A DNA stretch of 64,000 nucleotides from VRUE01 sp963837695. Lineage in GTDB: Bacteria; Actinomycetota; Thermoleophilia; Solirubrobacterales; 70-9. This document shows positions 17,346 through 25,997 of this stretch, one piece after another. Every line of letters begins with the position of its first letter. Position 1 is the stretch's first letter. Under the pieces are notes generated by a model. That model was not told where the DNA came from, did no database searches, and worked only from the letters and a program-made list of their open reading frames with translations. The stretch lies in assembly GCA_963837695.1 (NCBI GenBank), contig CAWINZ010000005.1, positions 1,550,001 to 1,614,000 on the forward strand, read 5' to 3'. The position numbers were made by a program, and so were the translations under genes.

Positions 17346-18560
17346 ATGGCCGTAGACACCGCCGCCTATACCGAGCAGACCGACATCCAGCGCGACATCA
17401 CCGAGATGGTGCGCCAGTTCGCCGACGAGCAGATCATCCCCAACGCCGAGAAGTACGACCACGAGGACTCCTTCCCGGAGCCGATCGTCGAGCAGATGAA
17501 GGAGCTCGGCCTGTTCGGGGTGACGATTCCCGAGGAGTACGGCGGCATGGGGCTCGATCTGACGACCTACGCGATGATCGTCGAAGAGCTCTCGCGCGGC
17601 TGGATCTCGATCTCCGGCGTCGTCAACACCCACTTCATCGGCTCCTACCTGCTGATGAAGTTCGGCACCGACGAGCAGAAGGACTACTTCCTGCCGAAGA
17701 TGGCGACCGGGGAGATCCGCGCCGCCTTCTCGCTCTCGGAGCCCGAGGTCGGCTCCGACGTGCAGGGGATCAAGTCGAGCGCCAAGAAGGGCGACGACGG
17801 GGCCTGGGAGTTGAACGGCCAGAAGATGTGGGTCACCAACGGGCTCGGCTCCAGTGTCGTCTTCGTGCTGATGAAGACCGACGCCAAGGCCGACCCCCCA
17901 TATAGGGGGATGACCTGCTTCATCACCGAGAAGGAGCCCTGGGTGGAAATCAATGAGGGCGACTACAAGGGTCTCAACGTCCCGCCCAAGATCAAGAAGA
18001 TGGGCTACAAGGGCGTCGAGTCGACCGAGCTCGTCTACGACGGCTACCGCTGCCCGCCCGAGCGCGTGCTCGGCGGCGAGGAGGCCGGAGTGGGGCAGGG
18101 CTTCGTGCAGATGATGGACGCGCTCGAGGTCGGCCGGGTCAATGTCGCGGCCCGCGGCGTCGGCATCGCCCAGCGGGCGCTCGAGCTGGCCCTCCGCTAC
18201 AGCCAGGAGCGCAAGACCTTCGGCAAGCCGATCGCCCAGCACCAGGCGATCCAGTTCAAGCTCGCCGACATGGCGACCAAGATCGAGGCCGCGCGCCTCG
18301 TCACCCGCAAGGCCGCGCGGATGAAGGACGCCGGCATACGCTCCGACCTGGAGGCCGGGATGGCCAAGCTGCTCGCCTCCGAGACGGGCAAGGAGTGCGT
18401 CGAGGAGTGCTTCCGCATCCACGGCGGCTACGGCTACTCCAAGGAGTACGAGATCGAGCGCCTCTACCGCGACGCGCCGCTGTTGTTGATCGGCGAGGGC
18501 ACCTCGGAGATCCAGCGCATGGTGATCGGCAAGAAGCTTCTCCAGCGCCACAAGATCTAA
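17346..18560 (+). CDS. mcd: Acyl-CoA dehydrogenase, probable methylsuccinyl-CoA dehydrogenase
   Basis: A 404-residue flavoenzyme of the acyl-CoA dehydrogenase family. FAD-binding and substrate blocks are clear: AAFSLSEPEVGSDVQGIKSS, MWVTNGLGSSVVF, KMGYKGVESTELVYDG, FGKPIAQHQAIQFKLADMAT, and RIHGGYGYSKEYEIERLYRD followed by GEGTSEIQRMVIG, where the Glu of GEGT is the usual catalytic base. The ATG at 17346 has an AGGAG site upstream. Alone this would be only a generic acyl-CoA dehydrogenase. The presence of ccr, ecm, mch and mcl makes methylsuccinyl-CoA to mesaconyl-CoA the likely reaction. It lacks the long N-terminal extension of the proteobacterial Mcd and has the size expected of the Streptomyces-type enzyme. 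A SCP2-like gene follows after 4 bases. Confidence 0.85.
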   Translation: MAVDTAAYTEQTDIQRDITEMVRQFADEQIIPNAEKYDHEDSFPEPIVEQMKELGLFGVTIPEEYGGMGLDLTTYAMIVEELSRGWISISGVVNTHFIGSYLLMKFGTDEQKDYFLPKMATGEIRAAFSLSEPEVGSDVQGIKSSAKKGDDGAWELNGQKMWVTNGLGSSVVFVLMKTDAKADPPYRGMTCFITEKEPWVEINEGDYKGLNVPPKIKKMGYKGVESTELVYDGYRCPPERVLGGEEAGVGQGFVQMMDALEVGRVNVAARGVGIAQRALELALRYSQERKTFGKPIAQHQAIQFKLADMATKIEAARLVTRKAARMKDAGIRSDLEAGMAKLLASETGKECVEECFRIHGGYGYSKEYEIERLYRDAPLLLIGEGTSEIQRMVIGKKLLQRHKI

Positions 18561-18564
18561 CCGG

Positions 18565-18927
18565 ATGTCATCCACTTCTGACCTGATTCAGACCGCCGTC
18601 GAGCGCTTCCAGGCGGAAGTACCGGCGCTGCAGAAGCTGAAACTGGTCTTCGGGTTAGAGCTGAAAGGCAGGGGTGACATCCAGCTCTACCGGGTGGAGC
18701 TGCCTGGGCCCAAGATCAAGAAGGATCTGTCTCAAGACGAGCGTGTGCTCGTCCAGATCGACCGGCCTCAGTTCAACGAGCTGGCCGAGAAGGGCACGCT
18801 GAAGAGCTACCGCAAAGCGGTCGAGACCGGCCACATCAAGGCGACCGGCGACTCCAACGTGAAGAAGCTCGTCGCCCAGGTGGTTGAACGCCAAGAGCAG
18901 CGTTCGCGCTTGAAAAAAGCGCACTGA
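18565..18927 (+). CDS. SCP2 (sterol carrier protein-2)-like domain protein
   Basis: A 120-residue soluble protein with the outline of an SCP2 lipid-binding domain: an N-terminal helix (DLIQTAVERFQAEVPALQKL), beta-strands (VFGLELKGRGDIQLYRVELP), and the closing helix pair FNELAEKGTLKSYRKAVETG, HIKATGDSNVKKLVAQVVE, which corresponds to the usual KLKIKGD-type end. Such domains bind acyl chains or acyl-CoA. It starts 4 bases after the acyl-CoA dehydrogenase stop, so the two are co-transcribed, and a role in presenting the acyl-CoA substrate is possible but unproven. SCP2 assignment is by pattern and of moderate strength. Confidence 0.68.
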   Translation: MSSTSDLIQTAVERFQAEVPALQKLKLVFGLELKGRGDIQLYRVELPGPKIKKDLSQDERVLVQIDRPQFNELAEKGTLKSYRKAVETGHIKATGDSNVKKLVAQVVERQEQRSRLKKAH

Positions 18928-18964
18928 GCGAGCCGATTCCCGCTGCCTATACGTGGTAGTTAAA

Positions 18965-19007
18965 CGTTAATTGTGGTAAAAGGCGTATGTCTTTACCTAA
19001 ATTAACG
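18965..19007. promoter_or_regulatory. AT-rich inverted repeat in front of the fic gene
   Basis: CGTTAATTGTGGTAAAAG (18965-18982) and CTTTACCTAAATTAACG (18991-19007) are near-perfect inverted repeats separated by 8 bases; they share CGTTAATT and GGTAAA. The pair ends 13 bases before the ATG at 19021 and is far more AT-rich than its surroundings. Its position suits an operator over the promoter or start region of the Fic gene. Confidence 0.65.
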
Positions 19008-19020
19008 CTTGATTATCGCG

Positions 19021-20079
19021 ATGCGAAGCTTTGACGACCAGAAGCGAGCCTTGGAGGGCATGCCCGCCGGCCTGGGCGTGCTGCTGAGCCAAATCGACAT
19101 CGGCAAGGGAAGGGAGGAGCTGTTTCTGGACCAGCTCCCCGCGTTACTCGAGTCCCTGGCCGGTCAGACCCGGGTCGAGTCGATCAGGGCCTCGAATGCG
19201 ATCGAGGGAATCGAGGTGTCGCGGCGGCGCGCCGAGCGATTGGCGGCGCCACGGCCGTCCCGGTCACGCAACCGCAGCGAGGCGGAATTTGCCGGCTACC
19301 GGGACGCGATCGATGAGCTGATGACGGCCTCGCACCTCGAGCGGCCGACGCCGGTGCTGGCTCTGCGCTTGCATCGCCAGATCTACGCCCACACGAAGGC
19401 GGCGGGCGGGCGGCTCAAGAGTGAGGACAACGTCATCGGCGAACGTGGCCCGCATGGGGTCAGTCGGATCATCTTCAGGCCGCCGCCGTGGCAGCAAACC
19501 GAGGGGTTGATTCGGGGGCTGTTCGATGGCTATCGACAGGCCGCCGACTCGCAAGCGGCGCACCCGTTGATTCTCTTGGCGGCCCTCATCCTCGACCTCC
19601 TGGCGATTCACCCCTTCGAGGACGGGAACGGCCGGGTGGCGCGCCTACTGACCACGCACGAGTTGCTCCGCCTCGGCTACGGGGTTGCTCGCTACGTCAG
19701 CATCGAGCAGCGGATCTACGAGACCAGCGACGCCTATTACGGAGCGCTCGAGGCGGCCCAGCAGGGATGGCACGAGGGCAAGCACACGATCTGGCCCTGG
19801 GTCGAGTATCTGACCACCGTGCTCGACGGCGCCTATCGGGACTTCGAAGCTCGGGTGGCGGCCGAACGGGCGGCGGTGTCGATGACGAAGACGGACCGAG
19901 TTCGTCACTGGGTCTTGAGCTCGGCGCCGGCGAAGTTCAGCCTGGCCGATGTCCGCCGGGCGGTTCCCGGGGTCAGTGACCCGAGTATACGGATGGCGCT
20001 GAGGTCGCTCCGAGACGAAGGCCGGCTGAGGTCCGAAGGCGCCGGCCGTGGCTCGCTCTGGCATCGCGTGGGCGATTGA
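19021..20079 (+). CDS. Fic-domain AMP-transferase with N-terminal inhibitory motif and C-terminal winged helix
   Basis: A 352-residue protein. The Fic motif HPFEDGNGRVAR begins at residue 197 and is complete, so transfer of AMP (or another phosphate-linked group) from a nucleotide to a target hydroxyl is expected. An inhibitory motif of the [S/T]xxxE[G/N] type, SNAIEG, lies near residue 60 in the N-terminal Fic_N region, which makes it a class II (self-inhibited) Fic protein. The last 80 residues look like a winged helix (FSLADVRRAVPGVSDPSIRM), so it may bind DNA and repress itself through the inverted repeat upstream. ATG at 19021 is chosen; a TTG at 19009 is in frame. It stands alone without a separate antitoxin gene. 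Confidence 0.92.
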   Translation: MRSFDDQKRALEGMPAGLGVLLSQIDIGKGREELFLDQLPALLESLAGQTRVESIRASNAIEGIEVSRRRAERLAAPRPSRSRNRSEAEFAGYRDAIDELMTASHLERPTPVLALRLHRQIYAHTKAAGGRLKSEDNVIGERGPHGVSRIIFRPPPWQQTEGLIRGLFDGYRQAADSQAAHPLILLAALILDLLAIHPFEDGNGRVARLLTTHELLRLGYGVARYVSIEQRIYETSDAYYGALEAAQQGWHEGKHTIWPWVEYLTTVLDGAYRDFEARVAAERAAVSMTKTDRVRHWVLSSAPAKFSLADVRRAVPGVSDPSIRMALRSLRDEGRLRSEGAGRGSLWHRVGD

Positions 20080-20115
20080 GGGGCCATGGGAGTGAAGTAG
20101 CGACGAGGGCCGCGC

Positions 20116-20147
20116 GTACTTTTTGATCTGCGCTTGAGCAAAAGTAC
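20116..20147. terminator. Inverted repeat after the fic gene
   Basis: GTACTTTT (20116-20123) and AAAAGTAC (20140-20147) form 8-bp perfect arms around 16 bases, 36 bases after the fic stop. It could end the fic transcript or be an operator for the next gene, which starts about 100 bases on. The rest of 20080-20243 shows nothing else I can name. Confidence 0.35.
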
Positions 20148-20243
20148 CTAGCTTGGCCGTATGTATGAGGGAATAGATTGGTCAAACGTCGAGCGGCTCT
20201 GTACCTTGGGTCGTCCGTCCGCCACTCGAGGAGCCCTCACTCG

Positions 20244-20942
20244 ATGTCTGCCCAAAGGTTCGCGTCGCCTCGCGCATGCCGAGTCGTCCTCTCTCTCGCG
20301 GTTTGCCTGGCCTTCGTGCTCTTTGCGGCTTTCACCAGTTCCTCGTCCGCGGATGGCAGGTCGCCTTCACCCGTCTACCTGTGCAAGACGATGGCCGGCC
20401 CGGACAAGGACAACCTGCGTTTCGCGGTGGCCGGGCGCTGTAGACGGGGGGAGCTACGGATACCGGTGGTCAGCAGCTTCACGCCGAACGCGATCGCCAG
20501 CCAGGAAGAAGGGAATCCTGGGGCTGCCGTCGGCGAAGAGAGTCTGGTCGGAGCAGACATCCTGGTCACTGGCATCGCCACCTCGGATGCGCCTACTCGC
20601 TCGCCGAGTTACATGGCTCCCTTTCTCGCCACCGCCCCGAGGGCAAGCGAATTGCCGGCGCAGCAGGTGATGCCGATCGCGGGCACGGTGGCAAACCTCG
20701 GCGTGAGGATCGGAACCGCTCCCGGCAAGGACAGCAGCTACATGGTGACGATTCGGAAGAACGGCATCGGAACGGGCCTTACCTGCGGGATCCAAGGCGA
20801 CGGAAGCGCCGACACGTCCTGTCTGGACAGCGCTCACACGGTTAGCTTCGCCGCCGGTGACTTCCTCACCCTGCAGGTCTCACCGGGGGGCGGCCCACGG
20901 CGATGGCACGGGGCGCGCTGGGAAGTGACGCTGACCCCGTAA
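20244..20942 (+). CDS. Hypothetical secreted protein
   Basis: A 232-residue protein with a signal peptide (VVLSLAVCLAFVLFAAFTSS after a basic start). The mature part begins with a Ser-rich stretch and a cysteine pair (YLCKTMAGP, AGRCRRGELRIPV). A beta-sandwich-like region follows (SSYMVTIRKNGIGTGLTCGI, TVSFAAGDFLTLQVSPGGGP) ending in a Trp-containing strand (RWEVTLTP). The strand pattern resembles phage-tail or collagen-like C-terminal sandwich domains, but I cannot name the family. The ATG at 20244 is chosen for its signal peptide and the GAGGAG upstream; an ATG-like start further up would add 22 residues of poor character. Confidence 0.7.
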   Translation: MSAQRFASPRACRVVLSLAVCLAFVLFAAFTSSSSADGRSPSPVYLCKTMAGPDKDNLRFAVAGRCRRGELRIPVVSSFTPNAIASQEEGNPGAAVGEESLVGADILVTGIATSDAPTRSPSYMAPFLATAPRASELPAQQVMPIAGTVANLGVRIGTAPGKDSSYMVTIRKNGIGTGLTCGIQGDGSADTSCLDSAHTVSFAAGDFLTLQVSPGGGPRRWHGARWEVTLTP

Positions 20943-21000
20943 GGAGAGCGATCTCGGCTAGTCGACCAGGCCGAGCGCGAGGCGTGCCGCGTAGACTGCG

Positions 21001-22122
21001 ATGGTGCAGATCGCCGGGAAGCTCTATGACGACATCGACGATCTCGGGTCGGCCCGCGTCGAGTGGGACGAGCTTGCCATCAGCCTGAACCGGCCGTTTG
21101 CCAGCCCGGCCTGGGTGGTGGGGTGGTGGGCTCACCTGCGTCCGGCCGGGATGCGCCTGCGGCTGATGTTGCTCAACGATGGTGAGGATCTCGTCGGCGT
21201 GGTCCCCTTGGTTTCCTCCGCCCGCAGCTACCTCTCGATGGGGGGAGGCCTGGCGCCGGTTGAGATCCTCGCCCTGCCGGGCCTGGAGGGCGAGGTCGCC
21301 GCGGCCTCGGTGGCGCTGCTCGCGAAATCCTCGCCCCCGCCGGCGACACTGGAGCTCGACAGCCACGGAAGCTCACCCGATTGGCCCGCCCTGCTGGGCG
21401 CGGCCTGGCCGGGCGGTGCCTGGCGCTGGCCCACCTCGGACGCCCCCGCCCCCCTGGTCGGCTTCGGCGACGGCTTCGACGCCTGGATGGCTTCCCGTAG
21501 CCGCAGTTTCCGCCGCGAGATGGGCCGCAAGCAGCGCAAGCTCGAACAGGCCGGGGGCTCGTTCAGGCACGCGACCGCAGACACTTTGCAGCGCGATGTC
21601 GATTGCCTGCTGCGCATGCACCGCCAGCGTCTGGCCGCTCGTGGGGGCAGTCGCCTCGACGTTGACGGCATCGAGCGGATGCTGGTCGCCGTCGGCGTGG
21701 AGCTGCTCGCCTCCGGCCGCTTTCGTCTGCTGTCGCTGGACCTGGACGGCGAGACGATCGCGGCTCAACTGCTGTTGGCGGCGGGTGAGGAGGTCAGCGC
21801 CTGGAGCATCGGCTTCGACGCCGCGCACGCGAAGCTCTCGCCGGCGATGCTCTGCATGATCCACTCGCTGGCCGACGCCGCCCGCCGCGGCGAGCGTACG
21901 ATGAGCTTCGGCCCCGGCGACCAGGATTACAAGTACCGGCTGTCCAACGGCGAGGACAGCGTGCGCTCGGAGGTCATCGTGCCGCGCGGGGCCGGGTACT
22001 CGCTCGCGCGGCTGCGGCTGCTCCCGCGACAGGCACGCCGCGAACTGGGCCGACGCCTGCCGCCGCGGGCCAAGGATGTGCTGCGGCGGCTGGCTGACCG
22101 CTGGGAGCCGAGATGGCACTGA
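21001..22122 (+). CDS. CelD/BioF2-like GNAT acyltransferase, copy 1
   Basis: A 373-residue protein of the CelD/FemAB-like acetyltransferase type. The N-terminal third has the family pattern of a Trp-rich strand (NRPFASPAWVVGWWAHLRPA) and the second GNAT half follows (SFRREMGRKQRKLEQAGGSF, AQLLLAAGEEVSAWSIGFDA, then MSFGPGDQDYKYRLSNGEDS, which is the characteristic F/LGPG-x-x-x-YK end). These enzymes transfer acyl or aminoacyl groups during surface-polymer synthesis. Its 3' end overlaps the next copy by 10 bases. Homologous copies lie at 22113-23186 and 24850-25971. Neighbouring glycosyltransferase and ATP-grasp genes point to the polysaccharide pathway. Confidence 0.85.
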   Translation: MVQIAGKLYDDIDDLGSARVEWDELAISLNRPFASPAWVVGWWAHLRPAGMRLRLMLLNDGEDLVGVVPLVSSARSYLSMGGGLAPVEILALPGLEGEVAAASVALLAKSSPPPATLELDSHGSSPDWPALLGAAWPGGAWRWPTSDAPAPLVGFGDGFDAWMASRSRSFRREMGRKQRKLEQAGGSFRHATADTLQRDVDCLLRMHRQRLAARGGSRLDVDGIERMLVAVGVELLASGRFRLLSLDLDGETIAAQLLLAAGEEVSAWSIGFDAAHAKLSPAMLCMIHSLADAARRGERTMSFGPGDQDYKYRLSNGEDSVRSEVIVPRGAGYSLARLRLLPRQARRELGRRLPPRAKDVLRRLADRWEPRWH

Positions 22123-23186
22123 GCGTCGAGTGGGTCACCGATCGGGCCGAGTTCGAGGCGCTCGAGCCCGAGTGGGAAGCGATCCTCCCGGACGACCGCA
22201 CTCCGTTCGAGCTGCACTGCTGGTTGATGAGCTGGTGGGACGCCTTCGGGGGCGCTTCGGAGCTGGCGGTCTGCACGGTTCGGCGGAACGGCAGGCTCGC
22301 GGCGGCATTCCCGCTGCGAACCGAGGGTGGGCGCTTGAAAGGGCTCGTCAACGGGCACTCGGCCGTGTTGAGGCCGCTGTCGCGAGAAGAGGAGGCCGCG
22401 AGCGCCGTGATCGCCGCCGCGCTCGAGCGGCGCAGCTCGGAAGTCGAGCTGCTGCTCGTGCCTCAACAGGATCCTTCGCTGGCGCGCCTGCGGGAGGCCG
22501 CCGGGGAGTGCTCGCTGCATTTCCTCGCCGAACCGAGCTACGTCTCTCCGATCGTCGAGACGAGCGGCGAGTTCGAGGAGTGGCGCAAGGCCAGCAACAC
22601 CAGTTGGAAAGGGCGGCTGGCGCGCTACAGGCGCAAGATGGAGCGCGATCACGACGCGGCCCTCGACATCGTCGTCGCCCCCGAGGGCCTCGACGCCTGG
22701 CTGGCCGACGGCTTCCGGATCGAGGCCAGCGGCTGGAAGGGCGAGGCGGGCACCGCGATCGAGTCCTCGCCCGACACGGCCGCCTTCTACCGCGACATCG
22801 CCGGCAAGTTCCACCGGCGCGACGAGCTGCGCCTCAGCCGCATCGTCCTCGATGGGGAGATGGTCGCCTTCAGCTTCTGCATCCTCGGCGGCGGGCGGCT
22901 CTACTCGCTCAAGGCGGGCTTTGACGAAAGCCACCGCAAGCTCGTGCCGGGGCTGGTGATCCAGCTCTCTATCGTCGAACGCTGCTTCGAGCTCGGCCTC
23001 GACGCCTACGAGCTGCTCGGCGAGACCAGCGACTGGAAGGAGAAGGTGAGCACGGCGAGCCGCGAGCATGCGACCGTGAGGATCTATCCCCGCGGCCCGG
23101 CCGGTGCCCTGCGCCACGCCTACCGCTCGCATTTGCGGCCGCCGCTCAAACGGGCCTACCGCCGTCTGCGCCAGCGAGATCGCTGA
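22113..23186 (+). CDS. CelD/BioF2-like GNAT acyltransferase, copy 2
   Basis: A 357-residue relative of the preceding protein: FELHCWLMSWWDAFGGASEL matches its Trp-rich N-terminal strand, SWKGRLARYRRKMERDHDAA its central helix, and LLGETSDWKEKVSTASREHA its C-terminal loop, although the GPG-x-YK signature here reads LGETSDWKEK. The middle holds the acyl-CoA-binding region (MVAFSFCILGGGRLYSLKAG). The start ATG lies within the last codons of copy 1, so the two are translationally coupled. Its role in polysaccharide or surface-lipid acylation is inferred from family and from context. Confidence 0.83.
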   Translation: MALSVEWVTDRAEFEALEPEWEAILPDDRTPFELHCWLMSWWDAFGGASELAVCTVRRNGRLAAAFPLRTEGGRLKGLVNGHSAVLRPLSREEEAASAVIAAALERRSSEVELLLVPQQDPSLARLREAAGECSLHFLAEPSYVSPIVETSGEFEEWRKASNTSWKGRLARYRRKMERDHDAALDIVVAPEGLDAWLADGFRIEASGWKGEAGTAIESSPDTAAFYRDIAGKFHRRDELRLSRIVLDGEMVAFSFCILGGGRLYSLKAGFDESHRKLVPGLVIQLSIVERCFELGLDAYELLGETSDWKEKVSTASREHATVRIYPRGPAGALRHAYRSHLRPPLKRAYRRLRQRDR

Positions 23187-23240
23187 GCGCCCTCTCCGGT
23201 TAGCATCCGCGCCGCAAACCAGAGAAAACGAGACGGAGAT

Positions 23241-23753
23241 ATGAACGACGACACACATCAGCTGATTACCGACCAGGCGGGGCGCGAGGCCTCCGGCGCC
23301 CACAGCTACGGGCGCTACCTCGAGGAGTTTGAGGTCGGGGCCGTCTACCGTCACTGGCCGGCGAAGACGGTCACCGAGGCCGACGACCACCTCTTCTGCC
23401 TGATCACGATGAATCATCACCCCCTTCACATCAACGACATCTACGCGCAGGGCTCCCAGCAGGGCCGCAACGTCGTCGTCGGCCCGCTGGTCTACTCGCT
23501 CGCCCTCGGCATGTCGGTGTCGGACATCTCCGGCAAGGCGATCGCCAACCTCGCCACCGAAGAACTCAGCCACCCCAACCCGGTCTTCCACGGCGACACG
23601 CTGTTCTGTGAGACCGAGGTGCTGGACGTCAAGCCCTCGAAGTCCAAGCCCGACCGCGGCGTAGTCAAGGTCCACACCAGGGTGCTGAACCAGGACGGGG
23701 TGCTCGTCGCCGAGTTCAAACGGCTGGTCCTCGTGCCGCGCAAGCCCGAGTAG
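23241..23753 (+). CDS. mch: MaoC-type mesaconyl-CoA hydratase
   Basis: A 170-residue single hot-dog-fold hydratase. The family blocks are FEVGAVYRHWPAKTVTEADD, where the Asp belongs to the hydratase motif, TMNHHPLHINDIYA with its essential His, and GPLVYSLALGMSVSDISGKA, then HPNPVFHGDTLFCETEVLDV. This wording closely matches the short MaoC enzyme I recall beside ccr and meaA in Streptomyces, which hydrates mesaconyl-CoA to beta-methylmalyl-CoA in the ethylmalonyl-CoA pathway. The proteobacterial version is about twice this length. A GAGACGGAG site precedes the ATG. Here it stands between an acyltransferase gene and a glycosyltransferase gene, away from its pathway partners. Confidence 0.87.
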   Translation: MNDDTHQLITDQAGREASGAHSYGRYLEEFEVGAVYRHWPAKTVTEADDHLFCLITMNHHPLHINDIYAQGSQQGRNVVVGPLVYSLALGMSVSDISGKAIANLATEELSHPNPVFHGDTLFCETEVLDVKPSKSKPDRGVVKVHTRVLNQDGVLVAEFKRLVLVPRKPE

Positions 23754-23763
23754 GGCGCGCCCT

Positions 23764-24750
23764 TCAGCGCGCCTCGGCGGCGCCGCGGCGTCTCGCCGCG
23801 GCGCCGCGGCGGTAGCCCGCGAAGCCCGCCGGGCTCGTGTGGCGCAGGGCTGCCAGAGCCTGCCCCGGCCGGCCGTGGCGAGCGAGCGAGAAGGCGCGCG
23901 TGAGCCAGGCCTGGGAGACGACCCGACGGTACTCGGCACCATGCTCGGCGAGGAAGTCGGGGTCGCTGCCCCAGACCCTTTCCAGGGTGGCGAGCCAGGC
24001 GGCGGCCCAGACGTGGCGGGGTAGCTGGGTCAGCCGCGGGCCGCGATGGCCGTTCTGCCAGGCGGTCTCCGTATCGAAGAGCGCCCCAGGGCCCTGGCGG
24101 GTGAGGTGGCCGAACGCGGGCCACTCCTCGCAGGTGGGTAGGTCTTCGGCGAAGCGGAAGGACGGGCCGGCGTCTGCCTTGCGCACCATCAGCGTGAAGG
24201 CGGCGATGAAGCTGCCGCGCATCTCCTGCAGGTACATCGAGCCGGTGTGCACCGCGAAGTCGGCCCGACCGGGCGGCAGGGTGGCGACCGAGGAGTAGGG
24301 GACCGCCGGGCCGAAGAGCTCGCGCAGCGGGCGGTCGGTGCCCATCCAGACGGGCAGGAAATTGTGCCGCTCGGCGCCGTCGTCGAGCCTGACGCCGAAG
24401 TCGCTGCAGCAAAAGACGAGGTCGGGTCGCCGTTCGAGGAAGGAGCGCTGTAGGGCAATCTTGTCGGGAAGCCACTCGTCATCGCTGTCGAGGAAGGCGA
24501 CCAAGGGCCCCCGTGCCGCCGCGAATCCGGCGTTGCGGGCCGCGCCGGCGCCGCGATGGGGCAAGCCCAGCAGGCGCACCGGCTCGCCGAATCCGTTGAC
24601 GAGCGCCGCCGTGTCGTCGGTCGAGCCGTCGTCGGCGACGATGACCTCATCGCCGGGCGCGAGGGCGTCGAGCGCCGAGCGGATCGCCCGCGGGAGGAGC
24701 TCGGCGCGGTCGTAGGTGGGGATCACCGCGCTCACGGCAAGCCGAGTCAT
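23764..24750 (-). CDS. Glycosyltransferase family 2
   Basis: A 328-residue GT-A enzyme. The nucleotide-sugar domain is complete: VSAVIPTYDRAELLPRAIRS at the start, VIVADDGSTDDTAALV, then LVAFLDSDDEWLPDKIALQR with the metal-binding D-x-D-like DSDD. It would transfer one sugar onto a lipid-linked glycan or surface polymer at the inner membrane face. The C-terminal 60 residues are Arg/Ala-rich and probably associate with the membrane. Donor and acceptor cannot be told from sequence. It is divergent from the third acyltransferase copy and convergent with mch. Confidence 0.92.
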   Translation of the reverse strand: MTRLAVSAVIPTYDRAELLPRAIRSALDALAPGDEVIVADDGSTDDTAALVNGFGEPVRLLGLPHRGAGAARNAGFAAARGPLVAFLDSDDEWLPDKIALQRSFLERRPDLVFCCSDFGVRLDDGAERHNFLPVWMGTDRPLRELFGPAVPYSSVATLPPGRADFAVHTGSMYLQEMRGSFIAAFTLMVRKADAGPSFRFAEDLPTCEEWPAFGHLTRQGPGALFDTETAWQNGHRGPRLTQLPRHVWAAAWLATLERVWGSDPDFLAEHGAEYRRVVSQAWLTRAFSLARHGRPGQALAALRHTSPAGFAGYRRGAAARRRGAAEAR

Positions 24751-24849
24751 GACCGTATTATCGGCCTGGGAGCGGTAAGCGCGAGACCTGGAAGCGATGC
24801 TTCAGGTTGGCACTCTGCGCCGCCGCCCGCGCGGCTACTCTGGCTGGCC

Positions 24850-25971
24850 GTGATCACGACGAAAGCGATCGAACGACCCGAGGAGGCCGAGCAGCTCCGT
24901 GCTCGCTGGGACGGGCTGGCAGTCGCCGCCTCGCGACCGTTCTGCGCGCCGGGCTGGTTGCTGCCGTGGTGGCGTCACGCCGCGCCTGACGGGGCGGCGA
25001 TGCGGGTCATTGCCGTCTCCGACGGCGATGACCTGATCGGGCTGGCGCCGCTGTGGTCGGCGGGCGGCGATCGGTCGCGCGGCGCATACGAAGCGATGAC
25101 CGTGCGGCTCTCGCCCCCGGTGCGGCCGCTCGCGGCGCCCGGGCGCGAGGCCGAGGCCGCCGAGGCCCTCGCCGAGGCGCTCGCCGAGGCGAGGCCGAGA
25201 CCTTCGTTCCTGCGCCTCGAGGACGAACTCGAAGCGCAGGGCACGTTGGATCGCATGATCGAGGCCTGGCCCGGCCGCCGTTCGCCCTGGGTCCACGTCT
25301 CGCCGCCGATGCCGCTGCCGATCGTCCTCCTGGACGAGTTGGACTACGACGGATGGCTGGCGACGAAGAGCTCCAAATTCCGCCAGGAGACGCGACGCCA
25401 GCGGCGACGCCTCGACGACGCGGGCGGCGAGATTCGCCTGGTCGAGGCGGACGGAGTCGAGCGGGCCGTCGAGGCCTTCATCGAGCTTCATGACGCCCGC
25501 TGGCAGGGCCGGGGCGGCTCGGATGCGCTGATCCCCGGCATCGGTCCGATGCTCTGCGAAGCCGCCCGGGAGCTGCCGAGCGGACGCCTGAGGATCTACG
25601 CGATCGAAGCCGAAGGCCGGATCGTCGCCGTCAACCTGCTGGTCGCGGCGGGAGAGAAGTTGTGCGGCTGGAACAGCGGCTTCGACGCCGCCTGGGGACG
25701 CTATTCACCGTCCCTGCAGCTAACCCTGCAGGCCATCGCCGACGCGACCGAGAGCGGCGAGAGGCAGGTCAGCCTCGGCCCTGGCGGCGGCGCCTACAAG
25801 CAGCGCCTCGCCGACACCCAGGCCGAGACGGGGATCGTCACGCTCGTGCCGCACGGCGGCGGCTACCTGCGCACGAGGATCGGGATGCTCGGCTACCAGG
25901 CTCGCTGGGGGCTGAGCCAGCGGCTCTCGGCGGACGCCAAAGGACGCCTGCGCCGCTTGGTGCGGCGTTGA
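24850..25971 (+). CDS. CelD/BioF2-like GNAT acyltransferase, copy 3
   Basis: A 373-residue homologue of the proteins at 21001 and 22113. The equivalent landmarks are SRPFCAPGWLLPWWRHAAPD, KFRQETRRQRRRLDDAGGEI, VNLLVAAGEKLCGWNSGFDA and VSLGPGGGAYKQRLADTQAE, so the GPG-x-YK signature is intact as in copy 1. The GTG at 24850 is chosen because the first strand of the fold starts there; the frame stays open further upstream over the promoter region of the divergent glycosyltransferase gene. An ATP-grasp gene follows 26 bases later, so the two are probably co-transcribed and may act in the same step. Confidence 0.85.
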   Translation: MITTKAIERPEEAEQLRARWDGLAVAASRPFCAPGWLLPWWRHAAPDGAAMRVIAVSDGDDLIGLAPLWSAGGDRSRGAYEAMTVRLSPPVRPLAAPGREAEAAEALAEALAEARPRPSFLRLEDELEAQGTLDRMIEAWPGRRSPWVHVSPPMPLPIVLLDELDYDGWLATKSSKFRQETRRQRRRLDDAGGEIRLVEADGVERAVEAFIELHDARWQGRGGSDALIPGIGPMLCEAARELPSGRLRIYAIEAEGRIVAVNLLVAAGEKLCGWNSGFDAAWGRYSPSLQLTLQAIADATESGERQVSLGPGGGAYKQRLADTQAETGIVTLVPHGGGYLRTRIGMLGYQARWGLSQRLSADAKGRLRRLVRR

Positions 25972-25997
25972 CGGCCCCCGCGGCGTCGGAGGCCGCC

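Noticed and set aside
21927..23942. A 671-codon open frame on the minus strand over the acyltransferase and mch genes
   Set aside because: It is antisense to three recognisable plus-strand genes and shows no domain of its own.
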